From CAYUWG01 sp964448285 (lineage in GTDB: Bacteria; Bacteroidota; Ignavibacteria; SZUA-365), in NCBI GenBank assembly GCA_964448285.1, contig CAYUWG010000043.1, positions 1-33,120 on the forward strand: a stretch of DNA of 33,120 nt, given 5' to 3'. Shown here one piece after another: positions 1 through 8,843 of the stretch (position 1 is the first letter of the stretch; every line of letters starts with the position of its first letter). Made by a program: the position numbers and the translations under genes. Under the pieces are notes generated by a model, which saw nothing but the letters and a program-made list of their open reading frames with translations, had not been told where the DNA came from and did no database searches.

Positions 1-162
1 AACGGAGTCGCCGGCGCGCTCGCCGCCTTCGCGCGAGGCTTTGGATCGAGGGAGGTTGAGTTAAGGTCGACACTCAAAACAATTGACTGTGCACAAACTC
101 TTTCAAAGAACATGTCTTTTGTATTCAAAAGACATCCATTCGAAAATGGACTACAAATATAG
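1..162 (+). CDS. Possible C-terminal end of an unidentified protein (partial)
   Basis: Frame 1 is open from the window edge to a TAG at 160-162, giving 53 residues. The first ~20 codons (NGVAGALAAFARGF...) have strongly G/C-rich third positions, which is typical of real coding sequence here; the later codons are AT-rich. I do not recognise the family. Against it, two perfect hairpins (112-135 and 135-150) lie inside the last third, as would suit a non-coding 3' region. The upstream part of the gene is outside the window, so this rests on composition only. Confidence 0.25.
   Translation, partial: NGVAGALAAFARGFGSREVELRSTLKTIDCAQTLSKNMSFVFKRHPFENGLQI
112..150. repeat. Two adjacent perfect hairpins
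   Basis: ATGTCTTTTG (112-121) and CAAAAGACAT (126-135) form a perfect 10-bp stem with a TATT loop. A second perfect stem, TCCATT (135-140) with AATGGA (145-150) and loop CGAA, follows directly. They lie downstream of the phosphorylase stop codon (minus strand, 181). They could end transcription from either side, but no clear T tract follows, so the role is open. Confidence 0.5.
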
Positions 163-180
163 TCCTCTCTTGGTATGAAG

Positions 181-1524
181 TCAAGCTTCGTTACGAAGTG
201 ATTGCTCTTTTTCTATGTCAACACCGAAGGATCGAAGAACTTTTCCCCTCAACGTTGGTGCTCTTTCATCAATAGTAAAGCTGCTCGCAGCGATTTTCCG
301 GAAACGTGATAGGGAATTAGTTCGCGATGAATACAGTCTGCAGAGAATATCTCCTTCTGTGATCTTCTCGCCAACTTTTTTCTCCAAAACGATTCCAGCC
401 GTCGGGTCAATCGTATCTTCTTTTGTTCTCCGTCCAGCGCCTAATTCTACTGATAAGACGCCTAACGTTCTGGCGTTGATTGCTGCGATATATCCATCAT
501 TCGGTGCATAAACTTCTGATATGTGTGTTGCAAGAGGATATCGTAAGGTTTCTTCAATGTAGTGGATTTCGCCACCCTGAGTGCTCACGAACTCTTTGAA
601 CTTTTCGAAGGCAATTCCGCTCCTGACCATTTCCTTCGCAATCACTACTCCATCGCTGAGGTTTGATGCTTTTTTACCGAGATAGATCATCGCGCCAGCA
701 AGGACATAGGTTACTTCCATAAGATCAGCAGTAGCTCTCCCTCGGAGAAACTCCACAGCTTCTACTACTTCCAACCAATTGCCAATCGCACGACCCAGAG
801 GTTCATCCATAGCTGTGAAAAATCCGATTGTTCTTAATCCGAACTCATCCCCTATTTTTATGAGAAGCTTGATTAGCTCATCTGCTTTCTCTTCATTTTC
901 AATGAACGCTCCTTTCCCTACTTTCACATCCATAACGAGGCCATCAGAACCGACAGCAATCTTTTTACTCATTATGCTGACGGCAATCAACGGAAGAATA
1001 TCTATGGTGGCTGTGACATCACGAAGTGCGTAAACGTCCTTATCGAGCGGAACGAAACTCTCGGTTTGCCCCATGATGGCCATGCCGGTTCGCGAAAGAT
1101 TTGATAAGAACTCCGGCTCCGAAAGTCGAGTGCGAAAACCCGGAATGCTCTCAAGCTTATCCAGAGTCCCACCCGTATGACCAAGTCCTCTGCCTGAAAC
1201 CATAGGAACGGGCACACCGGCGCCTGCAACGATCGGAAGGAGGAGTAAGGACGTTTTATCCCCAACACCACCCGTTGAATGCTTATCGATCTTGACGCCT
1301 TGGATGGCTGACAAATCCATTTTTTTTCCCGACTCTATGAATATCCGGGTGAGTGATAGCGTCTCCTTCAAGGTCAGTCCGGAGTAGTAGCACGCCATCA
1401 GGAATGCGCTGATCTGATAGTCCCTGACATTGCCGTGGAGAAAGCCGTGAAACAGGTGTCGGTGCTCTTCTGCCGTAAGCTCTTCGCCATTTCTTTTCCT
1501 TCTGATTAATTCCTGTGTGAGCAT
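181..1524 (-). CDS. deoA: Thymidine / pyrimidine-nucleoside phosphorylase
   Basis: Cytosolic nucleoside-salvage enzyme: it cleaves thymidine or other pyrimidine nucleosides with phosphate to give free base and (deoxy)ribose-1-phosphate. The protein is 447 aa, the usual size. The glycosyltransferase family 3 hallmarks are present: KIDKHSTGGVGDKTS at about residues 78-92 (phosphate/nucleoside site) and the family signature SGRGLGHTGGTLDKLE at 110-125, followed by the C-terminal PYNP domain. The frame is open up to 1620, but the start at 1524 is preferred: it has the ribosome-binding site AGAGGAG at 1531-1537, and MLTQELIRRKRNGEEL matches the normal family N-terminus. The sequence cannot separate deoA (thymidine-specific) from pdp (broad). 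It is divergent from the DUF4287 gene at 1711 and stands alone. Confidence 0.93.
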   Translation of the reverse strand: MLTQELIRRKRNGEELTAEEHRHLFHGFLHGNVRDYQISAFLMACYYSGLTLKETLSLTRIFIESGKKMDLSAIQGVKIDKHSTGGVGDKTSLLLLPIVAGAGVPVPMVSGRGLGHTGGTLDKLESIPGFRTRLSEPEFLSNLSRTGMAIMGQTESFVPLDKDVYALRDVTATIDILPLIAVSIMSKKIAVGSDGLVMDVKVGKGAFIENEEKADELIKLLIKIGDEFGLRTIGFFTAMDEPLGRAIGNWLEVVEAVEFLRGRATADLMEVTYVLAGAMIYLGKKASNLSDGVVIAKEMVRSGIAFEKFKEFVSTQGGEIHYIEETLRYPLATHISEVYAPNDGYIAAINARTLGVLSVELGAGRRTKEDTIDPTAGIVLEKKVGEKITEGDILCRLYSSRTNSLSRFRKIAASSFTIDERAPTLRGKVLRSFGVDIEKEQSLRNEA

Positions 1525-1530
1525 GGTGTT

Positions 1531-1537
1531 CTCCTCT
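1531..1537 (-). promoter_or_regulatory. Ribosome-binding site fixing the phosphorylase start
   Basis: Read on the minus strand this is AGAGGAG, 6 nt before the ATG at 1524. It decides against the longer reading frame that begins at 1620. Confidence 0.75.
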
Positions 1538-1710
1538 GTTGGAGTGCATGGTAACAAACGCGGTATGGTTTTCCAACGCGTCGAAAGATTTTCGTTGACA
1601 TTCTCATAAAGAGTTTTCACATTGCAGTAAGTCTATCGTATGGGTTTCCGCCTTGCCGAAGAACCAGACAAGCGGTTTCACCCAGCAGCGATTCAATGAA
1701 AGGATATGCG

Positions 1711-2277
1711 ATGAGTTACAGAAAGAGTACTCAGATAATTGCAGGCATCGACTCCGAGACTATCCATCGGAAGACTGGGAAGAATTGGGAGGATTGGATT
1801 TCCATTCTCGACCGGGCGCGTTCGTCGAGAAAATCACACAAGGAAATCGTTGAATGGCTCCAGCATCGGTTTCCGGAGGTCGGGTCCTGGTGGACGCGAA
1901 TCATTGTAGTGGGGTATGAACAAGCACGAGGGATGAAGGAAAAGCAATCGCACCTCGGAGGTTTCTTCATCACCCTCACGAAGACAATCCATTCCCCGAC
2001 CGAAAATGTATTTCGCCTCTGGATGAACGATCCATCACGACGAAATATCTTAAAGGACCAGGGGACGATCCAGCAATCCACAGAAGAATCGGAAATTCAT
2101 ATGAACTGGACGGACGGATCGCATGTGTCGGTTCACTTCCACGCAAAGGATGAAGGAAAATGTAAAATCGCTCTACGGCACAGCGGCCTTTTCGAAGTTG
2201 CCGACGTGCTGCGCATGAAGGAGTACTGGACGCTCGCGTTGCAAAGATTGAAGGATGCTCTTGAGCAAGGCTCATGA
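1711..2277 (+). CDS. DUF4287 domain plus SRPBCC (START/AHSA1-like) domain protein
   Basis: A 188-aa two-domain protein. Residues ~1-70 (YRKST..., IHRKTGKNWEDW, KEIVEWL, GSWWTRIIVVGYEQARG) match the DUF4287 pattern, in which a conserved KTGK-W and a WW-x4-V-x-YE motif are seen. Residues ~80-188 look like an SRPBCC/AHSA1 lipid-binding-like fold (TKTIHSPTENVFRLWMND at its start, SHVSVHFHAKDEGKCKIALRHSGL in the middle, and a closing helix with W and L). The function of such fusions is unknown. The start at 1711 is preferred over 1696 because AAAGGA lies 6-7 nt upstream. It converges on nuoF with a 27-nt gap. Confidence 0.75.
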   Translation: MSYRKSTQIIAGIDSETIHRKTGKNWEDWISILDRARSSRKSHKEIVEWLQHRFPEVGSWWTRIIVVGYEQARGMKEKQSHLGGFFITLTKTIHSPTENVFRLWMNDPSRRNILKDQGTIQQSTEESEIHMNWTDGSHVSVHFHAKDEGKCKIALRHSGLFEVADVLRMKEYWTLALQRLKDALEQGS

Positions 2278-2304
2278 GTCCTCTTCTTTTCCTCGTAAGG
2301 TTTA

Positions 2305-3582
2305 CTATTGCGAGTGACCGTTACGTGTAGAAATTTCTGATTCCATCTCAGCCCGAAATCGCTCGATCGTGAATTTTACTGGCCATGCCGCTGCATCGCC
2401 GAGGGCGCAAACGGTGTTGCCTTCGATGTTGCTCGCAACGCTGCACAGCAAGTCGAGATCCTTCGATTCCCCTTCACCGGCATCCAGGCGATTCAGAACT
2501 TTCAGCATCCAGCCTGTTCCTTCGCGGCAAGGAGTGCACTGGCCGCACGATTCGACGTAGTAGAACTTCGTGATCCTCTGCAGTGCACGAATGATATCCG
2601 CATCTTCATCCATCACGATGATACCCGCGGTGCCGATTGCCGAGCCGACTGCTTTCAACGACTCTGCATCCATGCGAACGCCATCCAATCCGTCGCCACG
2701 CAACGGCGGCATCGATGAACCGCCGGGAATGACAAGCTTGATTTTCTTATTGCCCGGGACACCACCGGCAACATCGTAGATCAACTCTGTCAAAAGCATC
2801 CCGGTCGGCAGTTCATAGACACCCGGTTTGTTCACATGGCCTGAGATTCCATAGAGAATCGGTCCGGGATGCTTCTCCGCGCCGATCTTCGAATACCAGT
2901 CTCCACCCATTTCGATGATCTTCGGGACGTTAGTAATCGTCTCGACATTGTTGATGGTTGTCGGGCAACCCCACAACCCATGCTGAGCAGGGAACGGTGG
3001 CTTCACTCGTGGGTAAGGACGAAGGCCTTCAATCGAATTCATCATCGAAGATTCTTCGCCGCAGATGTATGCGCCGGCTCCGCGATGAATATAAAGCTCC
3101 GTTTTGAACTGCATCCCGAACGTTTCCCTCATGCGGTCTCCCAAGAAGCCCTTTGCATAGACATCGGAGACTGCTTTCTCCATGAGCTGAACCCAATACT
3201 CGTATTCACCGCGAATGTAAAGATAGATGACCGATGCTCCGATCGCATACGCAGAGATTATCGCTCCTTCGATAAGCATGTGCGGATTGAATTCGAAAAC
3301 CTGCCGATCCTTGAAAGAACCCGGCTCGCTTTCATCGCCGTTGACGATCAGGTACTTCGTCTTTTCCGTTTGCTTCGGCATGAATGACCACTTCAATCCC
3401 GTCGGGAAAGCAGCACCGCCCCGCCCGCGTAAACCCGATGCTTTGACTTCGGAGATAATCTGGTCGGGGGTCATCGCGAGAGCTTTCCGGAGACGGCCAT
3501 AACCGCCATGCTCCAGATAGACATTGAGGATGTGATAATCCGGGATACCCGGCAGGAGGAAGGGCGTGTAGTCCATGCTCAT
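2305..3582 (-). CDS. nuoF: NADH-quinone oxidoreductase subunit F
   Basis: Peripheral-arm subunit of respiratory complex I that binds NADH and FMN and carries cluster N3. At 425 aa it is full length. Visible sites: glycine-rich NADH loop GLRGRGGAAFPTGLKW (~50-65), FMN-region motif GAGAYICGEES (~168-178), and the [4Fe-4S] ligands C346-x2-C349-x2-C352 with C392. Its ATG overlaps the nuoE stop (ATGA, 3579-3582), so the two are translationally coupled. It is the last gene of the nuo cluster here; nuoG, normally next, is missing, and a convergent unrelated gene follows within 30 nt. Confidence 0.97.
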   Translation of the reverse strand: MSMDYTPFLLPGIPDYHILNVYLEHGGYGRLRKALAMTPDQIISEVKASGLRGRGGAAFPTGLKWSFMPKQTEKTKYLIVNGDESEPGSFKDRQVFEFNPHMLIEGAIISAYAIGASVIYLYIRGEYEYWVQLMEKAVSDVYAKGFLGDRMRETFGMQFKTELYIHRGAGAYICGEESSMMNSIEGLRPYPRVKPPFPAQHGLWGCPTTINNVETITNVPKIIEMGGDWYSKIGAEKHPGPILYGISGHVNKPGVYELPTGMLLTELIYDVAGGVPGNKKIKLVIPGGSSMPPLRGDGLDGVRMDAESLKAVGSAIGTAGIIVMDEDADIIRALQRITKFYYVESCGQCTPCREGTGWMLKVLNRLDAGEGESKDLDLLCSVASNIEGNTVCALGDAAAWPVKFTIERFRAEMESEISTRNGHSQ

Positions 3583-4064
3583 CCTTCCACCATCAGTTCA
3601 TCGATGATCTTGTTCACTTTCTCTCGCGTGAGGCTCTCCTCGTATTTCTTGTTGACCGACATCATCGGTGCGCTGCCGCATGACCCTAAACATTCGACTT
3701 CATGGATTCCGAATTTTCCGTCGGCGGTCACCTCGCCGGGTTCGATACCCAAACGCTCTTTCAATGTCGCGAGAACCAAATCCGAGTTGCGAAGCAAGCA
3801 CGAGATGTTCGTGCAAACCTGGAGATTGTATTTCCCCACCGGATGCTCATGGTACATCTCGTAGAAGGACACGACGCCAAGGACGTTTTCAACAGGGATA
3901 ACCAGCAGGTCAGCGACCTCCTGCATCCGTTCTACGGAAATGAATCCAAACTTATCCTGCACCATGTGCAAGACACCCATGACGGCTGCAAGCCTTGTCG
4001 GGTAGCGCGATTTTATTTCTTCAACCTTCTGAAGTTCTTCAGGAGTAAATAGCGGCATCTGCAT
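3579..4064 (-). CDS. nuoE: NADH-quinone oxidoreductase subunit E
   Basis: The 24-kDa-type thioredoxin-fold [2Fe-2S] subunit (cluster N1a) of complex I, 161 aa. The ligand set C84-x4-C89 and C125-x3-C129 is intact (CTNISC and ECLGSCGSAPMM). It sits 18 nt after nuoD and overlaps nuoF by 4 nt. A second in-frame ATG is present at codon 3; neither has a strong ribosome-binding site, so 4064 is kept. Confidence 0.96.
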   Translation of the reverse strand: MQMPLFTPEELQKVEEIKSRYPTRLAAVMGVLHMVQDKFGFISVERMQEVADLLVIPVENVLGVVSFYEMYHEHPVGKYNLQVCTNISCLLRNSDLVLATLKERLGIEPGEVTADGKFGIHEVECLGSCGSAPMMSVNKKYEESLTREKVNKIIDELMVEG

Positions 4065-4082
4065 TCTCTGGTTAATTGACGG

Positions 4083-5375
4083 TTACTTATCCGCTTCTCC
4101 CATCACCGGATCGATGCTTCCAACGATGGCGACGATATCGGCGAGGAGATGACCGCGGATCATTTGCGGTAACGCCTGAATGTTGCAAAATGAGGGTGAG
4201 CGAATCTTCAACCGCCAGGGCTGCCCTTCGCCGCGGCTGACGATGTGAAATCCTAATTCGCCTTTGGACGATTCGATGGCGTGATACACTTCACCGGACG
4301 GTGGATTCACACCGAAATTGACGATCATGAAATCGTGAATCAGTTCTTCCATCCGGGTGTAAATGCGCTCTTTCCGCGGAAGCACCTGTTTCGGATTATC
4401 CGCGAAGATCGGCCCCGCGGGAAGTTTCTCGATGCACTGCCGAATGATCTTCACGCTCTCACGCATCTCCCTGAGACGGACATAATACCGCGCGAGCGAA
4501 TCACCTTCCGGCTCGGTAATGACATTGAAATCAAGTTCGTTATAGACGAGATAGGGCTCATCCCGTCGCAGGTCGCGCGGCACATTCGATGCACGGAGGT
4601 TCGGACCGGTAAATCCAATCGCAAGCGCATCTTCATTGCTGACGACTCCGAGACCCCGGCAACGGTCGAAGAAAATTCGGTTGCGATTGACAAGCCGTTC
4701 CATCTCATCGATCTTCTCCGGAAGCTGCTCGATGAATGCCTTGATGGCCGCGAGCGTCTCGTCGGTTATGTCTTGGGCAAGCCCTCCAATTCGCGTGTAA
4801 CTTGTCGTGAAGCGGACGCCGGTAAGCAAGTCCCAGATATCGTAAATTTTTTCCCGTTCGCGGAACGACCACAGCAGCATCGTCATAGCGCCAACGTCCA
4901 TCGCCATAACGCCTGTCGCAAGCAAATGAGAAGAGACACGCGCTAGCTCGGAACTCAGTGTCCTGATGTATTGCGCACGCGGAGGTGCCTCAAGTCCTAA
5001 GAGCTTTTCGACGGCAAGCACATACCCCACGTTGTTGTGAACGGGCTGTAAATAATCCAGACGGTCGGTGTGAGGGATGAACTCATGGTACGTTTCATTC
5101 TCGGCGATCTTTTCATACCCGCGATGGAGATATCCCAACTCGGGCACGACGTTGATAACCGTCTCGCCATCCAGTCGCAAGAGCAGGCGCAGCACTCCGT
5201 GCGTTGCCGGATGCGACGGGCCCATGTTGAGAACCATGTCGTTTTCGATCGGGTCTTCGAATGAAATATTCGGATCGTGCTCGAGAAGCGCCTGCACGAT
5301 TTGAGAGCGGTCCTCCGGTTTTATCCGCTGAGTTTCTACCGGTCGGTCGAGAACATCGAAATCGTTCGTACTCAT
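4083..5375 (-). CDS. nuoD: NADH-quinone oxidoreductase subunit D
   Basis: The 49-kDa-type subunit that helps form the quinone pocket at the junction of the peripheral and membrane arms of complex I; 430 aa, full length. NMGPSHPATHGVLRLLLRLDGE near residue 50 is the family's quinone-site loop. RGYEKIAE, DRLDYLQPVHNN, the GVMAMDVGAMTM helix and the C-terminal SPSFCNIQALPQMIRGHLLADIVAIVGSIDPVMGEADK are all as expected. It lies 6 nt after nuoC and is a separate gene, not a nuoCD fusion. Confidence 0.97.
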   Translation of the reverse strand: MSTNDFDVLDRPVETQRIKPEDRSQIVQALLEHDPNISFEDPIENDMVLNMGPSHPATHGVLRLLLRLDGETVINVVPELGYLHRGYEKIAENETYHEFIPHTDRLDYLQPVHNNVGYVLAVEKLLGLEAPPRAQYIRTLSSELARVSSHLLATGVMAMDVGAMTMLLWSFREREKIYDIWDLLTGVRFTTSYTRIGGLAQDITDETLAAIKAFIEQLPEKIDEMERLVNRNRIFFDRCRGLGVVSNEDALAIGFTGPNLRASNVPRDLRRDEPYLVYNELDFNVITEPEGDSLARYYVRLREMRESVKIIRQCIEKLPAGPIFADNPKQVLPRKERIYTRMEELIHDFMIVNFGVNPPSGEVYHAIESSKGELGFHIVSRGEGQPWRLKIRSPSFCNIQALPQMIRGHLLADIVAIVGSIDPVMGEADK

Positions 5376-5381
5376 ATCGCG

Positions 5382-5873
5382 TTAACGCTTGGGAAGTGGA
5401 ATGGAACCGGGAATGCCCATCAATGGGAAATCCTTCCTCAATGGATAATGCTCGTAATTCTCCGGCATGTACATGCGCCGCAGGTCGGGATGGTCGGTGA
5501 AGCTGATGCCGAACATATCGTACACTTCACGCTCATACCAATTCGCACTCGGATACACTCCACAAACGGTTGGAACCTGCAAGTCCGCCTCATCGACGTT
5601 CACTTTGACGAACAGGCGTTTCCTTTCTTCAACCGCACAGAGATTGTACGTTACTTCGAAACGATCCTTCCTTCGAAACTGATCGATGCCGACGACATCC
5701 ACACAAAGTGGAAAAGGACATGTCGAATGATCTCGCAAGAAGGTGAGCACTTCGACGATGGAGTTCTTCTCGACGGTGACGGTAACGTCACCGCGAAACT
5801 CGCTCACGTCGGAAATCTTTTCGCCGAAAGAATCTTTCAACTCGGCGAGTAGGCGTTCAAATATTGGATTCAT
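5382..5873 (-). CDS. nuoC: NADH-quinone oxidoreductase subunit C
   Basis: The 30-kDa-type subunit of complex I, 163 aa from the ATG at 5873; a TTG two codons upstream is possible but less likely. The diagnostic block is WYEREVYDMFGISFTDHPDLRR with YPLRKDFPL after it, near residues 110-150. The length is that of the short NuoC form. It is 53-60 nt downstream of nuoB and 6 nt upstream of nuoD on the same strand. Confidence 0.95.
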   Translation of the reverse strand: MNPIFERLLAELKDSFGEKISDVSEFRGDVTVTVEKNSIVEVLTFLRDHSTCPFPLCVDVVGIDQFRRKDRFEVTYNLCAVEERKRLFVKVNVDEADLQVPTVCGVYPSANWYEREVYDMFGISFTDHPDLRRMYMPENYEHYPLRKDFPLMGIPGSIPLPKR

Positions 5874-5932
5874 TTTCAATGATGTCGGAGATGCACCGGA
5901 GAAAACCCGTCCGGCTGCGGGAAGCCCTATTG

Positions 5933-6436
5933 TCAGGCAGCGATGGGATTCTCGATGTCTTCGTATTCGAGAACGCTGCTGCTCTTGATTTTTTTCTGAA
6001 GTTCCATAAGTGCGAAGAGAAGATTATCCGGCCGAGGCGGGCATCCTGCGACGTAGATATCGACGGGAACGAACTGATCGATACCCTGCACGACGGAGTA
6101 TGAGCGGAACATCCCGCCCGATGAGGCGCACGCGCCCATCGAAATGACCCATCGCGGTTCGGCCATCTGGTCGTAAATCTTTCTTACGACTTTTGCCATC
6201 TTGTACGTCACGGTTCCCGCAACGAGGAGAACGTCGGATTGCCTTGGCGAGAAGCGCATGACTTCAGAACCGAAGCGTGAGATGTCGTGTCGCGGATCAC
6301 CGACCGCCATCAACTCGATGGCACAGCACGAAATGCCCATAGGCATCGGCCAGACGGAGTTTGCTCGTGCCCAGCCAACCAGTGCATCGAGCTTCGTCGT
6401 GAGATATCCTTCACCGAGGAGTGATTCTAATCCCAT
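5933..6436 (-). CDS. nuoB: NADH-quinone oxidoreductase subunit B
   Basis: The PSST-type subunit holding the terminal [4Fe-4S] cluster N2 that passes electrons to quinone. Numbered from the ATG at 6436 (167 aa), the ligands are C37-C38 (ISCCAIE), C103 (GACASSGG) and C132 (AGCPPRPD), all intact. An upstream ATG at 6457 would add seven residues and deepen the overlap with nuoA. The 6436 start is favoured because AAAGGCGG lies just before it, and it still overlaps the nuoA stop codon region, as in a coupled pair. Confidence 0.95.
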   Translation of the reverse strand: MGLESLLGEGYLTTKLDALVGWARANSVWPMPMGISCCAIELMAVGDPRHDISRFGSEVMRFSPRQSDVLLVAGTVTYKMAKVVRKIYDQMAEPRWVISMGACASSGGMFRSYSVVQGIDQFVPVDIYVAGCPPRPDNLLFALMELQKKIKSSSVLEYEDIENPIAA

Positions 6437-6783
6437 TGTAAACCGCCTTTCATCCATTCATACACAAGTCCGATAGTCAGTATCGCGATGAAAATCAGCA
6501 TGGCAACGAAACCCCCGACGCCTAACTCTTGAAATCGCACAGCCCATGGATACATGAAGACGACTTCGATGTCGAATATGATGAACGACAATGCAACAAG
6601 GTAGTACTTGATGGAAAAGCGTTCGTGTGCCGTTCGCACCGGCTCCATGCCGCTTTCGTAGGTCGTATGCTTTTCGCGATATGGTCGCTGCGGCCCGAGA
6701 AGCCACGAGAGATTCGCCGCAACGACGCCGAAAATGACGGCTGTTGCAAGGATGAGAAAGATGGGAATGTACGCTTCGATCAT
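6427..6783 (-). CDS. nuoA: NADH-quinone oxidoreductase subunit A
   Basis: Small membrane subunit of complex I (118 aa from 6783) with three hydrophobic helices: IPIFLILATAVIFGVVAANL, then YLVALSFIIFDIEVVFMYPWA, then FVAMLIFIAILTIGLVYEW. The acidic FDIEVVFMYPWA segment is the family hallmark. The start at 6783 is chosen over 6804 because GAGGAAAG (6788-6795) precedes it. It is the first nuo gene and follows the acyl-CoA ligase by about 50 nt on the same strand, so the two may share a transcript. Confidence 0.95.
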   Translation of the reverse strand: MIEAYIPIFLILATAVIFGVVAANLSWLLGPQRPYREKHTTYESGMEPVRTAHERFSIKYYLVALSFIIFDIEVVFMYPWAVRFQELGVGGFVAMLIFIAILTIGLVYEWMKGGLQWD

Positions 6784-6787
6784 GCTG

Positions 6788-6795
6788 CTTTCCTC
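6788..6795 (-). promoter_or_regulatory. Ribosome-binding site fixing the nuoA start
   Basis: GAGGAAAG on the minus strand, 4 nt before the ATG at 6783. It favours that start over the in-frame ATG at 6804. Confidence 0.65.
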
Positions 6796-6836
6796 GTCGA
6801 TCAACTTAGGAAAATCCGCTCAACGGACAAAGGTCA

Positions 6837-8645
6837 TTACGTCTGGTACATCGCTTCGATGAGGTCTTTGTAGCGTTCTTCTACGGCCTTTCGGCGAATC
6901 TTCATCGTCGGTGTCAATTCACCGCTCTCGATCGTCAACGGCGCTTCAAGCAACGTGAAGCGTCGGACTTTTTCAAAGTTCGCAAGGTCCTTCTGCGTGC
7001 TCTGGATTTTCTGCTCGATCATCATACTGATCTCGTGATTGTTGACCAGTTCACGCTTGTCTTTATACGGGATGCCGTTCTTGTCTGCGTATTCTTTCAG
7101 CGCGTCGTAGTCCGGAACGATAAGGGCAGTGAGGTACATCCGCTTGTCGCCGATGAGGATGAACTGATCGATAAAGTCGTTCGCCGCGAAGAGATTTTCG
7201 ATGGGTTGAGGCGCGATGTTCTTCCCTCCGGAGCTGACAAAGAGGTGTTTCTTGCGATCGGTGATATAGAGATAGCCGTCCTGATCCATCATACCGATGT
7301 CCCCGGTATGCAGCCAGCCTTCGCTGTCGATCATTTCTTCCGTTGCCTTCTTGTCGTTGTAATATCCGGCCATGACATGCGGGCCGCGCGTGAGAATTTC
7401 ACCGTCCTCACTGATCTTCACTTCCACTCCGGGGATCGGTTTCCCAACGGAACCGAACTTGTAACCGTCCAACATATTGACGGAAATAACAGGCGACGTC
7501 TCGGTCAAGCCATAACCTTCCATAATCAAGATGCCGACGGCCTCGAAGAATTCGGCCAGGTCTCGCGGCAGCGCTGCGCCGCCGGAAACGAAATAGCGGA
7601 TGCGACCGCCCGTGCGCTCGCGCAGCTTTGAAAAAACGAGTTTGTCCGCAAGGGCGTATCGAAACGAAAGGAGCGGCGGGTTTTTCTTCCTCCGTCGTGC
7701 TGCCATGGAGTCGTGCCCGACTTTTACCGCCCAATAGAAAATTTTCTTTCGCAATGTCGGCTCCTTTTCAATCTTCCTCGCGATGCGCGTGTGAATGCGC
7801 TCGAATAAACGCGGGACACTGCATACGAGCGTCGGACGAACTTCGAGAAGATTCTCCGCAACGGTTTCAACACTCTCCGCATAAGCGATCGTTGCTCCGC
7901 ATCCCATCGCCGTGTAGTAGCCGGCCATACGTTCGAAGGAGTGACAGAGTGGAAGAAAAGAAAGCAAAACGTCTTCCGTCCCAATCGGAAGAAGCTGCGA
8001 AGCGGAAGTGATATTCGATACGAAGTTCCTATGCGTGAGCATCACACCCTTCGGATTGCCGGTCGTTCCCGACGTGTAGATGATCGTGCAGAGTTGTTCT
8101 CCCGTTGTCCTTCGTGCTGCATCTCGAAGGAATCGTGCTGCATCGTCACCCTTCTTCTTACCGTTTTCAACGACCGATGAAAACGAGATTACGCCATCCT
8201 GTTCTTGCGCAGGCTCGTTCATGATGATGACGTGCTTGAGCTTCGGTACTTCACTTCGAATCTTCAGCACTTTGGTGAGTTGAAATGCATTCGAGACAAC
8301 GATTACTGAAGCAACCGAATCTTTCAGGATGAATTCCACCTGCTTTGCCGTTTGCGAAGGAAAGATCGGAACGTCCGCACAACCAAGCGCAAGAGCAGCC
8401 ACGTCAGTATAAACCCACTCCGGCCTATTCTCCGAGAGAATGGCAACCTTGTCTCCTGCTGAAATTCCCAGATCGCTCAGACCCAATGCGAATGCGTGAA
8501 TCGTGTCACGTGCTTCTGAATACGAGATGGGTTGATACGTCTTTCCAATTTTTCTCATCATAAGCGGACGCGATGTATCGGCAAACTTCTCGAACAGGTT
8601 GGCAAAAAGTTCGGTGATGTTCTCGAAGGTAACTGAAAGGCCCAT
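6837..8645 (-). CDS. Long-chain acyl-CoA synthetase (AMP-forming)
   Basis: Activates fatty acids to acyl-CoA via an acyl-adenylate, feeding lipid synthesis or beta-oxidation; cytosolic or membrane-associated. The 602-aa length fits the FAA1/FadD15-like long-chain group. The adenylation P-loop IIYTSGTTGNPKGVMLTHRN is at ~188-207, GYGLTETSPVIS is in the middle, and the hinge/C-domain motif GWLHTGDIGMMDQDGYLYITDRKKHLFVSSGGKNIAP is followed by a C-terminal lysine in TPTMKIRRKAVEERY. AAGGAA lies upstream of the ATG at 8645. It is the first gene of the unit that runs into nuoABCDEF; a joint role in beta-oxidation-fuelled respiration is only a guess. Confidence 0.93.
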   Translation of the reverse strand: MGLSVTFENITELFANLFEKFADTSRPLMMRKIGKTYQPISYSEARDTIHAFALGLSDLGISAGDKVAILSENRPEWVYTDVAALALGCADVPIFPSQTAKQVEFILKDSVASVIVVSNAFQLTKVLKIRSEVPKLKHVIIMNEPAQEQDGVISFSSVVENGKKKGDDAARFLRDAARRTTGEQLCTIIYTSGTTGNPKGVMLTHRNFVSNITSASQLLPIGTEDVLLSFLPLCHSFERMAGYYTAMGCGATIAYAESVETVAENLLEVRPTLVCSVPRLFERIHTRIARKIEKEPTLRKKIFYWAVKVGHDSMAARRRKKNPPLLSFRYALADKLVFSKLRERTGGRIRYFVSGGAALPRDLAEFFEAVGILIMEGYGLTETSPVISVNMLDGYKFGSVGKPIPGVEVKISEDGEILTRGPHVMAGYYNDKKATEEMIDSEGWLHTGDIGMMDQDGYLYITDRKKHLFVSSGGKNIAPQPIENLFAANDFIDQFILIGDKRMYLTALIVPDYDALKEYADKNGIPYKDKRELVNNHEISMMIEQKIQSTQKDLANFEKVRRFTLLEAPLTIESGELTPTMKIRRKAVEERYKDLIEAMYQT

Positions 8646-8843
8646 GGTGTATTCCTTGAATGTGTGATCGTGATCTCTTCCGCCGAAGTGAAATTATGAC
8701 CTCAAATCCGGAGATGCAACGATTTCGGCGTCGCTGAAAAGATTTCACGGATGGTTGATTTCACCCGTGCAAAATGAATCTGTTTTCATTCATGAAGTTG
8801 TATCTTCACAGAGGAATAACTTTCATCCCCAGCAGGTGCAGCC

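Noticed and set aside
2869..3387. 172-codon plus-strand frame opposite nuoF
   Set aside because: Antisense of a well-conserved gene with intact iron-sulfur ligands.
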